A stretch of DNA of 38,923 nt from CAYMEV01 sp964389675 [NCBI: uncultured Candidatus Sumerlaeota bacterium]. GTDB taxonomy: Bacteria > CAYMEV01. How positions within the stretch are numbered: position 1 is the first letter of the stretch; each line of letters opens with the position of its first letter. The position numbers were made by a program, and so were the translations under genes. Location: positions 1 through 38,923 of the forward strand of contig CAYMEV010000029.1 of the NCBI GenBank assembly GCA_964389675.1, written 5' to 3'. Positions 26,336 through 35,392 of the stretch are shown here, in pieces. The notes under the pieces are model-generated. The model did not search any database. It was not told the origin of the DNA and saw only the letters and a list, made by a program, of their open reading frames with translations.

Positions 26336-27649
26336 ATGATTAAATATTTCCTTTTAATACTATTACTGGTTATAACACCTCTTGCAATACTTCTGCAGGT
26401 ATATTTCAGCGGCAACTGGTATTCATTTTTCCACAGCTATTCCCTCGGTATTGTCTTCGGCCTTTTGGCATGGGCGCTATTTCTGTTCACGCTTGTTTTG
26501 TCTTCAAGGGTCAGGCTTCTGGAAAAGATATTCGGTCAGGACAGGCTCATCGTTTTGCACAGATATACTGGAGCCGGTGCTGTTATATCAGGTATACTGC
26601 ATGTGTCATTCAAGCTGTACTTTTCATCAGATGTATCGCCTCACCTGATAAGCGGTGCTATAGCGGGATCTATTATTTTTCCAGTTTCTGCCATGTCTCT
26701 TCTAATCCTATCCCGATCGGTCTTTGACCGTTTCAGGGCAGTAAAAATGGTAAAGAGCTATGCACGCAGGTCAATACGCTATTCCACCATGAAGTTCCTT
26801 CATAATGGTATTGCATTAGCCCTTGCCATTATACTTATACATATTCTAATAGCACCTTCTACAGCGGAGACCAGCCTCCGTTCTGTTATTATAATGCTGA
26901 CAGGCATACCTGTCCTGGGGCTATGGATTTACCATAAGCTGATAAGGCCCTATTTTTATATTAAAGGGAGAATAAAGGAGATACATCATTTCACTGACAG
27001 GCTTTTTTCAGTAAAGATGGAATTTCTTAAGAGTGTTTTAAGTATCATGCCCGGTCAGTTCTGCTATTTCAGGTTCCCAGTCCCTGGTGTCCCAGGGGAG
27101 GAACACCCTCTCACCATATCAGGGGTATTTGACCACCAGACTGCAGAAGTACTTATAAAGAGGGAAGGTTTGTGGACAAATTCTGTATCGGGCCTGGAAC
27201 CTGGCTTGCCTGTGTCCATCAGCAGGCCTTATGGAAAGTTTGATCTCAGCTCCCAGTGCCCTATGCTCTGGGTTGCCGGAGGAGTCGGAATTACGCCGTT
27301 TCTATCCAGGATACGCTCTCTGCGGAACGAAAAGCTGAAACTGAATGTCAGAACTGTCCTGATATGGAGTGCGAGGACTGGCAGAGAAATGCCCTATAGA
27401 GATGAAATAGAGGATTATGAAAACATGGACGGCAATTTTACATTTATTCCCATGCTTACCCGTGAAAAGACTGCTTCACCAAGAATAGATTCTGATTTTA
27501 TTAAAAGAAAGATAAATGAATTATCTCATAAAAATGCTTCCCTATGGTATTGTGGTCCTCTTTTGCTGCGCAGGCATGTTTTCAGGGGTGCTAAGGAAGC
27601 AGGGATAAAAGCAGGGAATATGCACTGGGAAGAGTTCTCCCTGGCCTGA
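26336..27649 (+). CDS. ferric-reductase-like transmembrane protein with FAD/NAD(P) domain
   Basis: The 437-residue protein has about six N-terminal membrane helices carrying two His pairs, H75/H89 (LHRYTG, ILHV) and H156/H169 (FLHN, LIHI). The 13-14 residue spacing is that of the bis-heme ferric reductase/NADPH oxidase core. The cytoplasmic half (from about 215) is a ferredoxin-reductase module: PGQFCYFRF, EEHPLTISG for FAD, GGVGITPFLSRI for NAD(P)H, and LWYCGPLLLR near the end. It would pass electrons from NAD(P)H through FAD and heme across the membrane to Fe(III), oxygen or another acceptor. The ribosome site is poor (AAAGGGG lies about 25 bases away). A diverged fragment of the same gene lies at 18371-18549. 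A terminator follows 45 bases after the stop. Confidence 0.9.
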   Translation: MIKYFLLILLLVITPLAILLQVYFSGNWYSFFHSYSLGIVFGLLAWALFLFTLVLSSRVRLLEKIFGQDRLIVLHRYTGAGAVISGILHVSFKLYFSSDVSPHLISGAIAGSIIFPVSAMSLLILSRSVFDRFRAVKMVKSYARRSIRYSTMKFLHNGIALALAIILIHILIAPSTAETSLRSVIIMLTGIPVLGLWIYHKLIRPYFYIKGRIKEIHHFTDRLFSVKMEFLKSVLSIMPGQFCYFRFPVPGVPGEEHPLTISGVFDHQTAEVLIKREGLWTNSVSGLEPGLPVSISRPYGKFDLSSQCPMLWVAGGVGITPFLSRIRSLRNEKLKLNVRTVLIWSARTGREMPYRDEIEDYENMDGNFTFIPMLTREKTASPRIDSDFIKRKINELSHKNASLWYCGPLLLRRHVFRGAKEAGIKAGNMHWEEFSLA

Positions 27650-27694
27650 AAATTATATTTTATTCAAAGCTTTATAGATAATCCTCAATAAAAA

Positions 27695-27720
27695 AAGGCT
27701 GCACAATAATGTGCAGCCTT
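27695..27720. terminator. bidirectional intrinsic terminator
   Basis: Perfect 10-bp stem AAGGCTGCAC / GTGCAGCCTT with an AATAAT loop. The A-run on its left (27689-27697) becomes a T-run on the minus strand, so it best terminates the C25 protease gene, and less strongly the reductase gene. Confidence 0.85.
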
Positions 27721-27745
27721 AATATCCGATTAATAGAATTAATGT

Positions 27746-30016
27746 TTATGATGGCGGGAAAACATAGAAGGAAACACCCTCATAGTCCCACTGAGGCAGT
27801 TCCATTACATCATCCCTTTCATTTTCATTGATTGTATAGAAATGGCCCCCTCTGACATTGTTGAAGAATCTGTAAACAGCCACACTGGAAGTGGCCTGTG
27901 ACGGCATAACATAAAAGGATATGCCCTCGTAGTTCCATTGAGGCAGCTGCATTATTGCATCTCTTTCAGATGTATTAATGGTATACAGATGGATGCCTGT
28001 TCTTGTATTGAAGAAACGGTATGCTGCAGTGCTTCCCTGGGCTTGAGTATTATAGACCCTGAATGCCACACCCTCATAGCTCCACTGGGGCAGGTCCATT
28101 ACATCATCCCTCTCAGATTCACTGATAGTATACAGGTGGCCTCCGCGGTTTGTGTTGAAGAAGCGGTAAACAGGCACTGTTTCTTCCTGAGGTTCGCTTA
28201 CTTCCTTATGTGCGACAATAGACGGATCACCAAGATAGTTCAGTGAAAAATGAACCCATCTCATGGAATAATCTGAGTTTGCAGATCCTGCAAGATGGAT
28301 CTTTGACTGGGTAAAACCAGCTCCTATTAGATGCTGGTAGGTATTCTCAAGGGTATATCTGAATATCCAGTCATTATAAGTGAATGAAGGCCCGTGCCCT
28401 GAGAGGGAAATTTCACCAAGGCCGTACCTTGATGCTCCGATATATACAACACTGCCCCCGTTTGGATTTCTTGTGAATGCCTCGCCCAGGCATGGGTCGG
28501 CTGCACCCGCAACTTCAGGGTCAAATGCATTTGTTATGCAGGCAATGGTAATTACAATACCCGGAATATTATTGAGTGCAAGTGCGCTGTTTGAAGAAAA
28601 GTCAGCACCTGTCTCCATTGCCCAGACAGTTACATTGCCGTGGGTTGCCATATGAAAGAAGTTCATACCCTGATTCAGGATACTTGACAGTGTGGAGACT
28701 GAAACAGTGGCATCTGTATCATAGAGTGTGTGTTTGTTATGGTCAGCCCAGTATGGAGCTATGTAATTATTGTACATGGCTTCGCTCTTGGCCTTGGCAT
28801 CCCCGCTGTAGTAAAAGAGCTGAACGCCTGAAAGCAGGAGATTCTTTGGAAAGCTCTGGTTGCTTCCTGCATTGATGTAAGTATTTACCTTGTTCTTGTA
28901 GTCAAGGACCTGCTGAGCGGTCCTTACTGCAAGCCTTCCGATTATTACATCCGGTGATATATCTGCATTGTCGCCACTTATTTCTCCCACTTTGCTGTCA
29001 CCGTCTGCATTCCAGTTGAATGCACCGTCAAAACAGCTGTAGAACAGGTCTCCTGGAATAGTGTTGTCAGTTTCCTTATATGGGAGATATCCGTAGACAT
29101 TCTGGTCAGGTACACTGTATGTACTGCTGGTTCCACCATCACCGATAAGGAAGACATAGCTGATATTATTGTTCTGGACATACTGATAGATGCAGTTCTT
29201 GATCTTCAGCTGATCTGTTGCACCTTCATATGTGCTTAAAATATTGGAGACAGTCTGTATTGTTGATGTAATGCCTGCTGATTGCCTGAAATTTGCATAA
29301 GTCTGTGCAGCAGACTGTAATGTGTCTGTTGTTATTATAAGCATATCATAATCTGCTGATTTTGGTGCAACATCTACTTTGTCAGGGTAGAAAAGGCTGA
29401 AATAGGAAGGGTTAACAACAGTTCCAAGGATAATATTATTAAAAACTGCATTTGGCCTGTAGTCGATCCTTTCGTTGTCCTTACTGTATTCGCATTTTAC
29501 AGAAAAACTGACATTCTGGTACATGAAAAGCTCATTTGTTTCAGTATTATATTCAAACGGGTAGTAGGAAAAATATAGAATATCAAATCCCCTTGTACTG
29601 CCTACAGAAAGATTAACAAGTCTTTTATCCGGATATACAGATCCGCTTTTATATGTCCTGCCAGGAGGAATGAAGTCATTCCTCGGCTTTGAGATTATCT
29701 CATATCCCTGAAACGGGTAGGGTGTTACTTCCCCGAGAGATACCCTGCTGCTTTCCTTGAAAATGATGTCAGTTATCTCTGCCTGCCTTGGAACAAGGAC
29801 TCTGACCATATAAGCAGGTATATCAGGGTCTCCTTCCTTAGCCAGGGAATGTGCATCCGGATCCTGGTATGAAATCCTGTAATATCCTTCAAAAGGTTCA
29901 ATAACAACCTTGTCAATATCATATTCAAGGTCGAATGTTATCACCTCTCCAAAGCATGCTATGCTCAGGAAGGCAAAAATTACGGCAAAAAAAATTGGTT
30001 TCATAATTATTTTCAT
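27746..30016 (-). CDS. gingipain-like cysteine protease (peptidase family C25) with three DUF5648-like repeats
   Basis: The 756-residue protein starts with a signal peptide (MKPIFFAVIFAFLSIACFG) and an N-terminal prodomain-like region (about 20-190). The C25 domain begins near YDMLIITTDTLQSAAQTYAN. The catalytic pair is H459 in FHMATHGNVT and C493 in VITIACITNAF, 34 residues apart, close to the spacing in Arg-gingipain. GEAFTRNPNGGSVVYIGASRYG completes the core. The last ~140 residues contain three copies of a 'YRFFNT..G.HLYTI...ERD.....PQW.YEG..F' module (DUF5648-like), probably a substrate- or surface-binding domain. No type IX C-terminal domain is visible, so the export route beyond the inner membrane is unknown. 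AAAGGAGGG precedes the first ATG. Extracellular proteolysis fits the other exported proteins here. Confidence 0.93.
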   Translation of the reverse strand: MKIIMKPIFFAVIFAFLSIACFGEVITFDLEYDIDKVVIEPFEGYYRISYQDPDAHSLAKEGDPDIPAYMVRVLVPRQAEITDIIFKESSRVSLGEVTPYPFQGYEIISKPRNDFIPPGRTYKSGSVYPDKRLVNLSVGSTRGFDILYFSYYPFEYNTETNELFMYQNVSFSVKCEYSKDNERIDYRPNAVFNNIILGTVVNPSYFSLFYPDKVDVAPKSADYDMLIITTDTLQSAAQTYANFRQSAGITSTIQTVSNILSTYEGATDQLKIKNCIYQYVQNNNISYVFLIGDGGTSSTYSVPDQNVYGYLPYKETDNTIPGDLFYSCFDGAFNWNADGDSKVGEISGDNADISPDVIIGRLAVRTAQQVLDYKNKVNTYINAGSNQSFPKNLLLSGVQLFYYSGDAKAKSEAMYNNYIAPYWADHNKHTLYDTDATVSVSTLSSILNQGMNFFHMATHGNVTVWAMETGADFSSNSALALNNIPGIVITIACITNAFDPEVAGAADPCLGEAFTRNPNGGSVVYIGASRYGLGEISLSGHGPSFTYNDWIFRYTLENTYQHLIGAGFTQSKIHLAGSANSDYSMRWVHFSLNYLGDPSIVAHKEVSEPQEETVPVYRFFNTNRGGHLYTISESERDDVMDLPQWSYEGVAFRVYNTQAQGSTAAYRFFNTRTGIHLYTINTSERDAIMQLPQWNYEGISFYVMPSQATSSVAVYRFFNNVRGGHFYTINENERDDVMELPQWDYEGVSFYVFPPS

Positions 30017-30375
30017 GAAAACCCTCCTTTAAGTAAATTATTATTGGAACAAGAATCCTTATTATATAATTTATGGCAAAACTGTATAATAATCAAATAA
30101 AATAATTAACTATAACAGGCAGTCAAGCCAATTTAATATTTCAAAGCACTTAGTAAATTATACGGATGCTTTAACAAATTGTTATAAAAGCAGTCCTGGA
30201 AATATGTATGATGTGAAAGATGTACAGCCTGTATTTTATCTTTGCCTATGCTGGAAAATTAATATATTATTAGCAATATGTATTTTGACCTATTGATTTC
30301 AGGATATAATCAGGCCATCATTATGATCATAATGAATGCTGATAAAATATCATCTATTATGGTGTTATCTGCAAT
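30017..30375. other. 359-bp gap between C25 protease and ABC1 kinase
   Basis: No gene or RNA seen. The only notable elements are the protease ribosome site at the left, and the TATAAT and palindrome at 30305-30335, described separately. Confidence 0.4.
30305..30335 (+). promoter_or_regulatory. -10 box with overlapping-start palindrome before the ABC1 kinase gene
   Basis: A perfect TATAAT (30305-30310) is followed eight bases later by a perfect 18-bp palindrome, TCATTATGATCATAATGA (30318-30335). It would cover the transcription start and early leader. That position suits a repressor operator. No -35 box at the right distance is convincing: TTGACC is only 14 bp away. Confidence 0.45.
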
Positions 30376-32070
30376 ATGAAGCTTCAGAATACAATAAAAA
30401 ACATATTAAGATTTTCGGAGATTACCCAGACTATCATCAAATATGGATTTTACCAGTTATTTAAGGAATTTGGCATGCAGACAAGGAAACTTCCCGGGTT
30501 TTTTGTACATAAAAAAGCTAAAAAGCTCCTTCAGAGATACAGGAATCCTGAAAGGGCCAGAGCCTTCAGAAAGCTTTTAGAAGAGCTTGGCCCAACTTTT
30601 ATTAAACTTGGGCAATACCTTTCCCAGAGGGAGGATATACTGCCCGACGAGTATATTGTCGAATTGAGGAATCTTCAGGAGAATGTAAAGACTATTCCTT
30701 ATCCTGAGATACACGATATAATATCCAAAGAACTTGCCGGGGGCATTGATCAGTTATTCAAAAAAATTGATGAAAAACCAGTAGCATCTGCATCAATTTC
30801 TCAGGTTCATAATGCTGAGATGGTTAACGGTGATAAGGTTGTTATTAAAATACTTAAGCCGGCAGCAAGAAAGCTGATCGATCAGGATATAAGATTAATG
30901 TCTGATATAGCAAGGAATATCGATGATAATATCTTAAAACACAGCAATATATCAACACTTGAGATTGTTACAAACCTGTCAAGATCACTTGAGAGAGAAA
31001 CCGACTTTTTGATCGAAGCATCGCATATTGAGCAGTTTTATAAATTTTACGAAAAAAAGGACGGCTTTAAGGATATTAAGATACCTAAAGTTTACTGGAA
31101 TGCAACTACCAGCAGTATCATCACAATGGAGAGGCTGGACGGAAAAGGTATTGACGGCATAATAGCATCAAAGAACGGAGAATTTAAGAATAAATGTGGA
31201 GAAAGGATTATCCATTTCTGCTATGACCAGATCTTTAATATGAATATTGTTCACACTGACCTGCACAAAGGCAATATAAAGGTCGAGGATAGCGGCAGGG
31301 TTGTAATATATGATTTTGGGCAGACATATCTTGTATCAAAGGATATCGTTGCAGGGTTTATTGATATTCTGATAAATATAGAGCACCAGAAATACGAAAG
31401 GGTCGTAAAAACACTTCTTTCGCTAAGCGAGCACAGGGACAGGATACCCACAAAGACTCTTAATTTTATGATCGAGGATACCAAGGATATTTTATTTAAG
31501 TATTATAATGTACCACTGAAAAGGATAAATGTCGGGAATATTATCAAAGTGCTGTTTGCAAAATACAGAAACTACCAGGTAAAGATACCAAATCAGATTC
31601 TTATGCTTGCCAAAGCCCTTTCATATGTTGAAGCTACGATAAAAGAGCTGGCTCCTGAACTTAATATGTTTATTTATTCAAGGCAGTATATCAACAGGTA
31701 CATATTAAAGAGCTTTAATACGGATAATATATCAAATATTGCCTTTAACAACGCCATGGACATAAACAGGATATTCAAGCTGATACCTGGTTCCGTGGAA
31801 AATTTCCTTATGTTTATGCTTGAAATAAACCGTTTTACAAAAAAATTCAGCGATGAAATAAATGATATCAATATTACATTCAGAAGGACAATAACAAGCC
31901 TCTGCCTTAGCATAATAGTTGCATCCCTTGTCATCAGTTCAAGTTTTTTGATAAGAGGGTCAATCACCGAAATGGTTGCAGGCATACCGATATTTGGGTT
32001 CCTTGGATACATACTTGCCTTTATTTTCAGCATTATTATGATTATTGTGCTTATAAGGAGCAATGATTGA
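30376..32070 (+). CDS. ABC1/UbiB-family atypical kinase
   Basis: The 564-residue protein has the hallmarks of the ABC1 (ADCK/UbiB) family. The KxGQ motif is at 77-80 (FIKLGQYLSQRED), the A-rich nucleotide loop is SASISQVHNAEM, and then come VVIKILKP (lysine of the N-lobe), FNMNIVHTDLHKGNIKV (catalytic loop) and VVIYDFGQT (DFG-like). Two membrane helices end the protein (about 510-560), so it is anchored in the inner membrane. Family members support quinone or other lipid metabolism, through ATPase rather than protein-kinase activity. No ubiquinone gene is nearby, so the role here is open. It precedes the AI-2E-type transporter with a 99-bp gap and may share its transcript. Confidence 0.9.
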   Translation: MKLQNTIKNILRFSEITQTIIKYGFYQLFKEFGMQTRKLPGFFVHKKAKKLLQRYRNPERARAFRKLLEELGPTFIKLGQYLSQREDILPDEYIVELRNLQENVKTIPYPEIHDIISKELAGGIDQLFKKIDEKPVASASISQVHNAEMVNGDKVVIKILKPAARKLIDQDIRLMSDIARNIDDNILKHSNISTLEIVTNLSRSLERETDFLIEASHIEQFYKFYEKKDGFKDIKIPKVYWNATTSSIITMERLDGKGIDGIIASKNGEFKNKCGERIIHFCYDQIFNMNIVHTDLHKGNIKVEDSGRVVIYDFGQTYLVSKDIVAGFIDILINIEHQKYERVVKTLLSLSEHRDRIPTKTLNFMIEDTKDILFKYYNVPLKRINVGNIIKVLFAKYRNYQVKIPNQILMLAKALSYVEATIKELAPELNMFIYSRQYINRYILKSFNTDNISNIAFNNAMDINRIFKLIPGSVENFLMFMLEINRFTKKFSDEINDINITFRRTITSLCLSIIVASLVISSSFLIRGSITEMVAGIPIFGFLGYILAFIFSIIMIIVLIRSND

Positions 32071-32169
32071 AAGATACAAATCACCTGTCATTTTGCATGA
32101 GGCTAAAATTCAGAATTATATGGCCTGTAATATGATATTTATATATTGCTATCAGGCGGGAGAACGGGT

Positions 32170-33675
32170 ATGAAGCAAGACAGCAAAAAGCTGATGAAGC
32201 TCTATGATTTTTATATTATTTCCCTTGCGAAGCTTACCAAGGCTGACTTCGAGATCGATCTCAAGGAAAAGGTGCAGGCAAAAGCCTTTATAGAGAGGGA
32301 GATAGCCAAAGAATTCAGAGAAGAGTACTATAATAAATACCTTGATCTTCTGAGCAGTGATTTTGATGAAGATGAATATAATGCTATTATTAAAGAGATT
32401 AAAGACAACGGTGTTTTGACATATGCAAAAAAGAGGCGATTCATATACAATCTTGCTCAGATAGCCCAAAGCAAAGGCAGCCTCTCTAAGACAGACTATA
32501 AGGAAATAATCTATATAGGCTGCAAGATGGGCATAGACGAGGTAAGCACTCATAATATAATCGATTCGGTATTCTCAATCACAAATACATTTATAGCGAT
32601 TATTGGAATGGTCTGCATAGGTGCAGCCCTATATTTTGCAAGAGCTTTGATGATCCCGCTTTGCCTCGGGTATTTTCTTTCAAGGCTGGTGAATAAAGAG
32701 CAGGAGATATTGTCACGATTATTTTTCAAGAAGGAAAGCATGATCATTACAAGGATAATAGCTATGCTGACAACATTTGTCCTGTTGTTTTTCATGTTTC
32801 TGATAGGCTATCAGGCTATATACGAGATGGGAAGCCAGATGCCTGCATACTGGGAAAAGCTTAATACACTTATAGAGAAGGTTGATAATTCAATTAAAGA
32901 CCTCGTAAAAAGTGAAGATGAAGATAATAAGGATAATACAGATAAAACGAAGCCTGATGATGAGGTAAAGGATAAAAGCGCGGAAGAAATGGAACTTGAA
33001 TACCAGTTTTTGGACAGCCTAGGCAAATTCAAAGAAGGGATTACCCAGTATGACTTTTCTCTTAAAAATTTCCTGCCCAAACTGGAAAGCCTGCCGATAG
33101 GAAGCATCTTAAGCTCATTTGTAGGCAGTCTTTTTAATTTCCTTGCTTTCCTGCTGATGACATTCCTGTTTGCCGGCTATCTCGTATTTTCTGATGTAAA
33201 ATTTGAAGGTATCATGCTTGAAATGGATAAGTCAATAACGGCTTATATTACTATTAAATTCCTTATTAGCCTGATAACGGGGATAGTTTTCTATATGATA
33301 GGCATTATGTTCGACCTTGATTTTGCATTCCTGTGGGGATTCCTTGCCTTTCTTCTAAATTTTATACCATCCATAGGGTCAGTCCTGTCAACCCTTCCCC
33401 CTATAATGATATCATTTCTGACTTTTCCATTAGGGAAAGCAGTACTGCTTGCCATAATACTTATTATTGTCCAGAACCTGATGGGGAATATTGTTGAGCC
33501 TTTGTTCATGGGTAAGACAATGAGGCTGAACCCTGTAGCTGTCCTGGCAGGGCTTGTTTTCTGGGGGGTTTTATGGGGAGTACCCGGGATGCTTATGTCA
33601 GCGCCCCTCATGGCATTGATAAAGCTTGTCGCTGAAAACTACAGCTTCAGCAAAAATTACACAAAATATCTGTAG
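32170..33675 (+). CDS. AI-2E family transporter with N-terminal TerB-like domain
   Basis: About 501 residues from the ATG at 32170; a TTG at 32146 would add eight. The first ~130 residues are soluble and look like a TerB-type helical domain: LAKLTKADFEIDLKEKVQAK, then RRFIYNLAQIAQSKGSLSKTDYKEII with the spaced acidic positions of that fold. Membrane helices follow, with a charged Asp/Lys/Glu-rich loop (around 255-285) between the first and second groups. The C-terminal half has the AI-2E/PerM signatures FLLNFIPSIGSVLSTLPP and QNLMGNIVEPLFMGKTMRLNPV. Proteins of this family export small molecules or ions, and only a few export AI-2. The fused soluble domain is unusual and may sense or regulate. 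Confidence 0.85.
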   Translation: MKQDSKKLMKLYDFYIISLAKLTKADFEIDLKEKVQAKAFIEREIAKEFREEYYNKYLDLLSSDFDEDEYNAIIKEIKDNGVLTYAKKRRFIYNLAQIAQSKGSLSKTDYKEIIYIGCKMGIDEVSTHNIIDSVFSITNTFIAIIGMVCIGAALYFARALMIPLCLGYFLSRLVNKEQEILSRLFFKKESMIITRIIAMLTTFVLLFFMFLIGYQAIYEMGSQMPAYWEKLNTLIEKVDNSIKDLVKSEDEDNKDNTDKTKPDDEVKDKSAEEMELEYQFLDSLGKFKEGITQYDFSLKNFLPKLESLPIGSILSSFVGSLFNFLAFLLMTFLFAGYLVFSDVKFEGIMLEMDKSITAYITIKFLISLITGIVFYMIGIMFDLDFAFLWGFLAFLLNFIPSIGSVLSTLPPIMISFLTFPLGKAVLLAIILIIVQNLMGNIVEPLFMGKTMRLNPVAVLAGLVFWGVLWGVPGMLMSAPLMALIKLVAENYSFSKNYTKYL

Positions 33676-33870
33676 AATGGATAAAAGAACAGATAATACT
33701 GGAATTCATATTCATTTCTTTATTTTATCCTGATGAATAAAAATCAAACATATTTAAGGTATAATTCGAATTTGCATTTAGGATTATTCAAGGAAAAAAG
33801 CCTGATATAAGCTTTTATAAAAATGGAATTAATCTTTAAACAATATTAAATGCTGAGAAGGGAGTCAGAT

Positions 33871-34326
33871 ATGAAAAATGAGAGCGTGGGCAAGATACTT
33901 GATTTTGCCATAGAGAGAGAAAAGGAAGCAGCGGAATTCTACAGGAATCTTCAGAAAGATGTCAATTTCAAGAGCAAGCTGGAATTGTTAAAAAATCTGG
34001 AAGAAATGGAATTATCACATATTGATATACTGAATGAACTAAAAAGTAAAAACATTGAAGCATTTAAAAGCCAGCCGGTTGAGGATCTTAAGATCAGTGA
34101 TTATATAGTAGAGACACAGGACAGAGATGACCTGACTTATCAGGATATTCTCATAATTGCTATGAAAAAGGAAGAATCCGCATTCAAGCTTTATTATAAT
34201 ATGTCTCAGAAAATGACGGGTAACGAAAGTGCGAGAAGGGTTTTCCAGAAGCTTGCTTCGGAAGAGGCCAAGCATAAAAAGCATTTTGAAGAGATCTATG
34301 ACAGCGAGATCCTGAGCGAAAATTAA
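33871..34326 (+). CDS. ferritin-like diiron protein (rubrerythrin type, no rubredoxin domain)
   Basis: About 151 residues from the ATG at 33871, which has AAGGGAG seven bases upstream; the ATG at 33850 lacks this. The four-helix bundle is read from the diiron ligands: EREKEAAEFYRNL (helix 1), LEEMELSHIDIL (helix 2, E..H), MKKEESAFKLYYNM (helix 3) and LASEEAKHKKHFEEIY (helix 4, E..H). It lacks the Cys-rich rubredoxin tail of classical rubrerythrin. Such proteins reduce peroxide or store iron in anaerobes and microaerophiles. It lies 13 bases before asnA, so the two are probably co-transcribed. Confidence 0.87.
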   Translation: MKNESVGKILDFAIEREKEAAEFYRNLQKDVNFKSKLELLKNLEEMELSHIDILNELKSKNIEAFKSQPVEDLKISDYIVETQDRDDLTYQDILIIAMKKEESAFKLYYNMSQKMTGNESARRVFQKLASEEAKHKKHFEEIYDSEILSEN

Positions 34327-34339
34327 GTAAAGGTCTCAC

Positions 34340-35392
34340 TTGGCCATGCACCTTAAAAATCTTATAATACCGGAAAATTACAGCAGTCTACTTAACCTTG
34401 TTGAAACAGAAAGCGCAATAAAGGCTATAAAGGACTTTTTCCAGAGCAGCTTTTCATCTGCACTTGGCCTTGAAAGGGTTACAGCACCCCTCTTTGTGCC
34501 TTCAGGAACAGGAATTAATGATGATCTTAACGGAATTGAAAGGCCTGTCTCCTTTACAGTAAAGGGAGCAGATAATATTGATGTCGAAATTGTCCAGTCC
34601 CTTGCAAAATGGAAAAGAATGGCACTGGCAGATTATGGCTTCAGGTATCCTCAGGGGATATATACGGATATGAATGCCATAAGGCCGGAGGAGAATCTTG
34701 ATAACCTGCATTCAATATATGTTGATCAGTGGGACTGGGAAAAGATCATGCTGCCACAGGAGAGGAACCTGGACTTTCTGAAGGATGCTGTAAAAAGGAT
34801 ATATAAATCTATCAAGGATACTGAGGAGCATATATGCGGAATTTATCCACACCTGGATCCTATTCTTCCTGATGAGATATTTTTCATCCACTCCGAGGAG
34901 CTTTTGGAAATGTATCCCGGATCTCCACCCTCTATCAGGGAGAAAAAAATAGCAGAGAAACATAAGGCAGTCTTTATAATAGGGATTGGAGCCAGGCTTT
35001 CTGACGGCAGGCCCCATGATGGCAGGGCCCCTGATTATGATGACTGGATCTCAGTCAGCTGTGATAAGGGATACAAGGGGTTAAACGGAGACATACTGAT
35101 ATATTATCCCCTTCTTGATTGTGCCTTTGAGCTCTCATCAATGGGTATTCGCGTAAATAAGGATAGCCTGATAAGGCAGCTTGACGAATGCAGGACTGCC
35201 AATAAGCTTGAGCTGATGTTTCATAAACGGCTTTATAACGATGAATTGCCGCTAAGTATTGGAGGAGGCCTGGGACAGTCCAGGATGTGCATGGTTTTTC
35301 TGAGAAAGGCTCATATAGGTGAGATCCAGGCAGGAATATGGCCTGAGGATATGAAAAATAAGTGCAGGGAAAATAATATAATGCTGCTTTAA
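34340..35392 (+). CDS. asnA: aspartate-ammonia ligase (AsnA-type asparagine synthetase)
   Basis: The 350-residue protein makes asparagine from aspartate, ammonia and ATP. It matches the class II aminoacyl-tRNA-synthetase-like AsnA fold: ERVTAPLFVPSGTGINDDLNG, ERPVSFTVKG, AVFIIGIGARLSDGRPHDGRAPDYDDW, then ELPLSIGGGLGQSRMCM (motif 3 region). Length is slightly above the ~330 of the E. coli enzyme. The start is uncertain: TTG at 34340 is six bases after AAAGG, a good distance, while the ATG at 34346 is twelve. The stop codon abuts the stop of the convergent queA with no base between. Confidence 0.95.
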   Translation: MAMHLKNLIIPENYSSLLNLVETESAIKAIKDFFQSSFSSALGLERVTAPLFVPSGTGINDDLNGIERPVSFTVKGADNIDVEIVQSLAKWKRMALADYGFRYPQGIYTDMNAIRPEENLDNLHSIYVDQWDWEKIMLPQERNLDFLKDAVKRIYKSIKDTEEHICGIYPHLDPILPDEIFFIHSEELLEMYPGSPPSIREKKIAEKHKAVFIIGIGARLSDGRPHDGRAPDYDDWISVSCDKGYKGLNGDILIYYPLLDCAFELSSMGIRVNKDSLIRQLDECRTANKLELMFHKRLYNDELPLSIGGGLGQSRMCMVFLRKAHIGEIQAGIWPEDMKNKCRENNIMLL

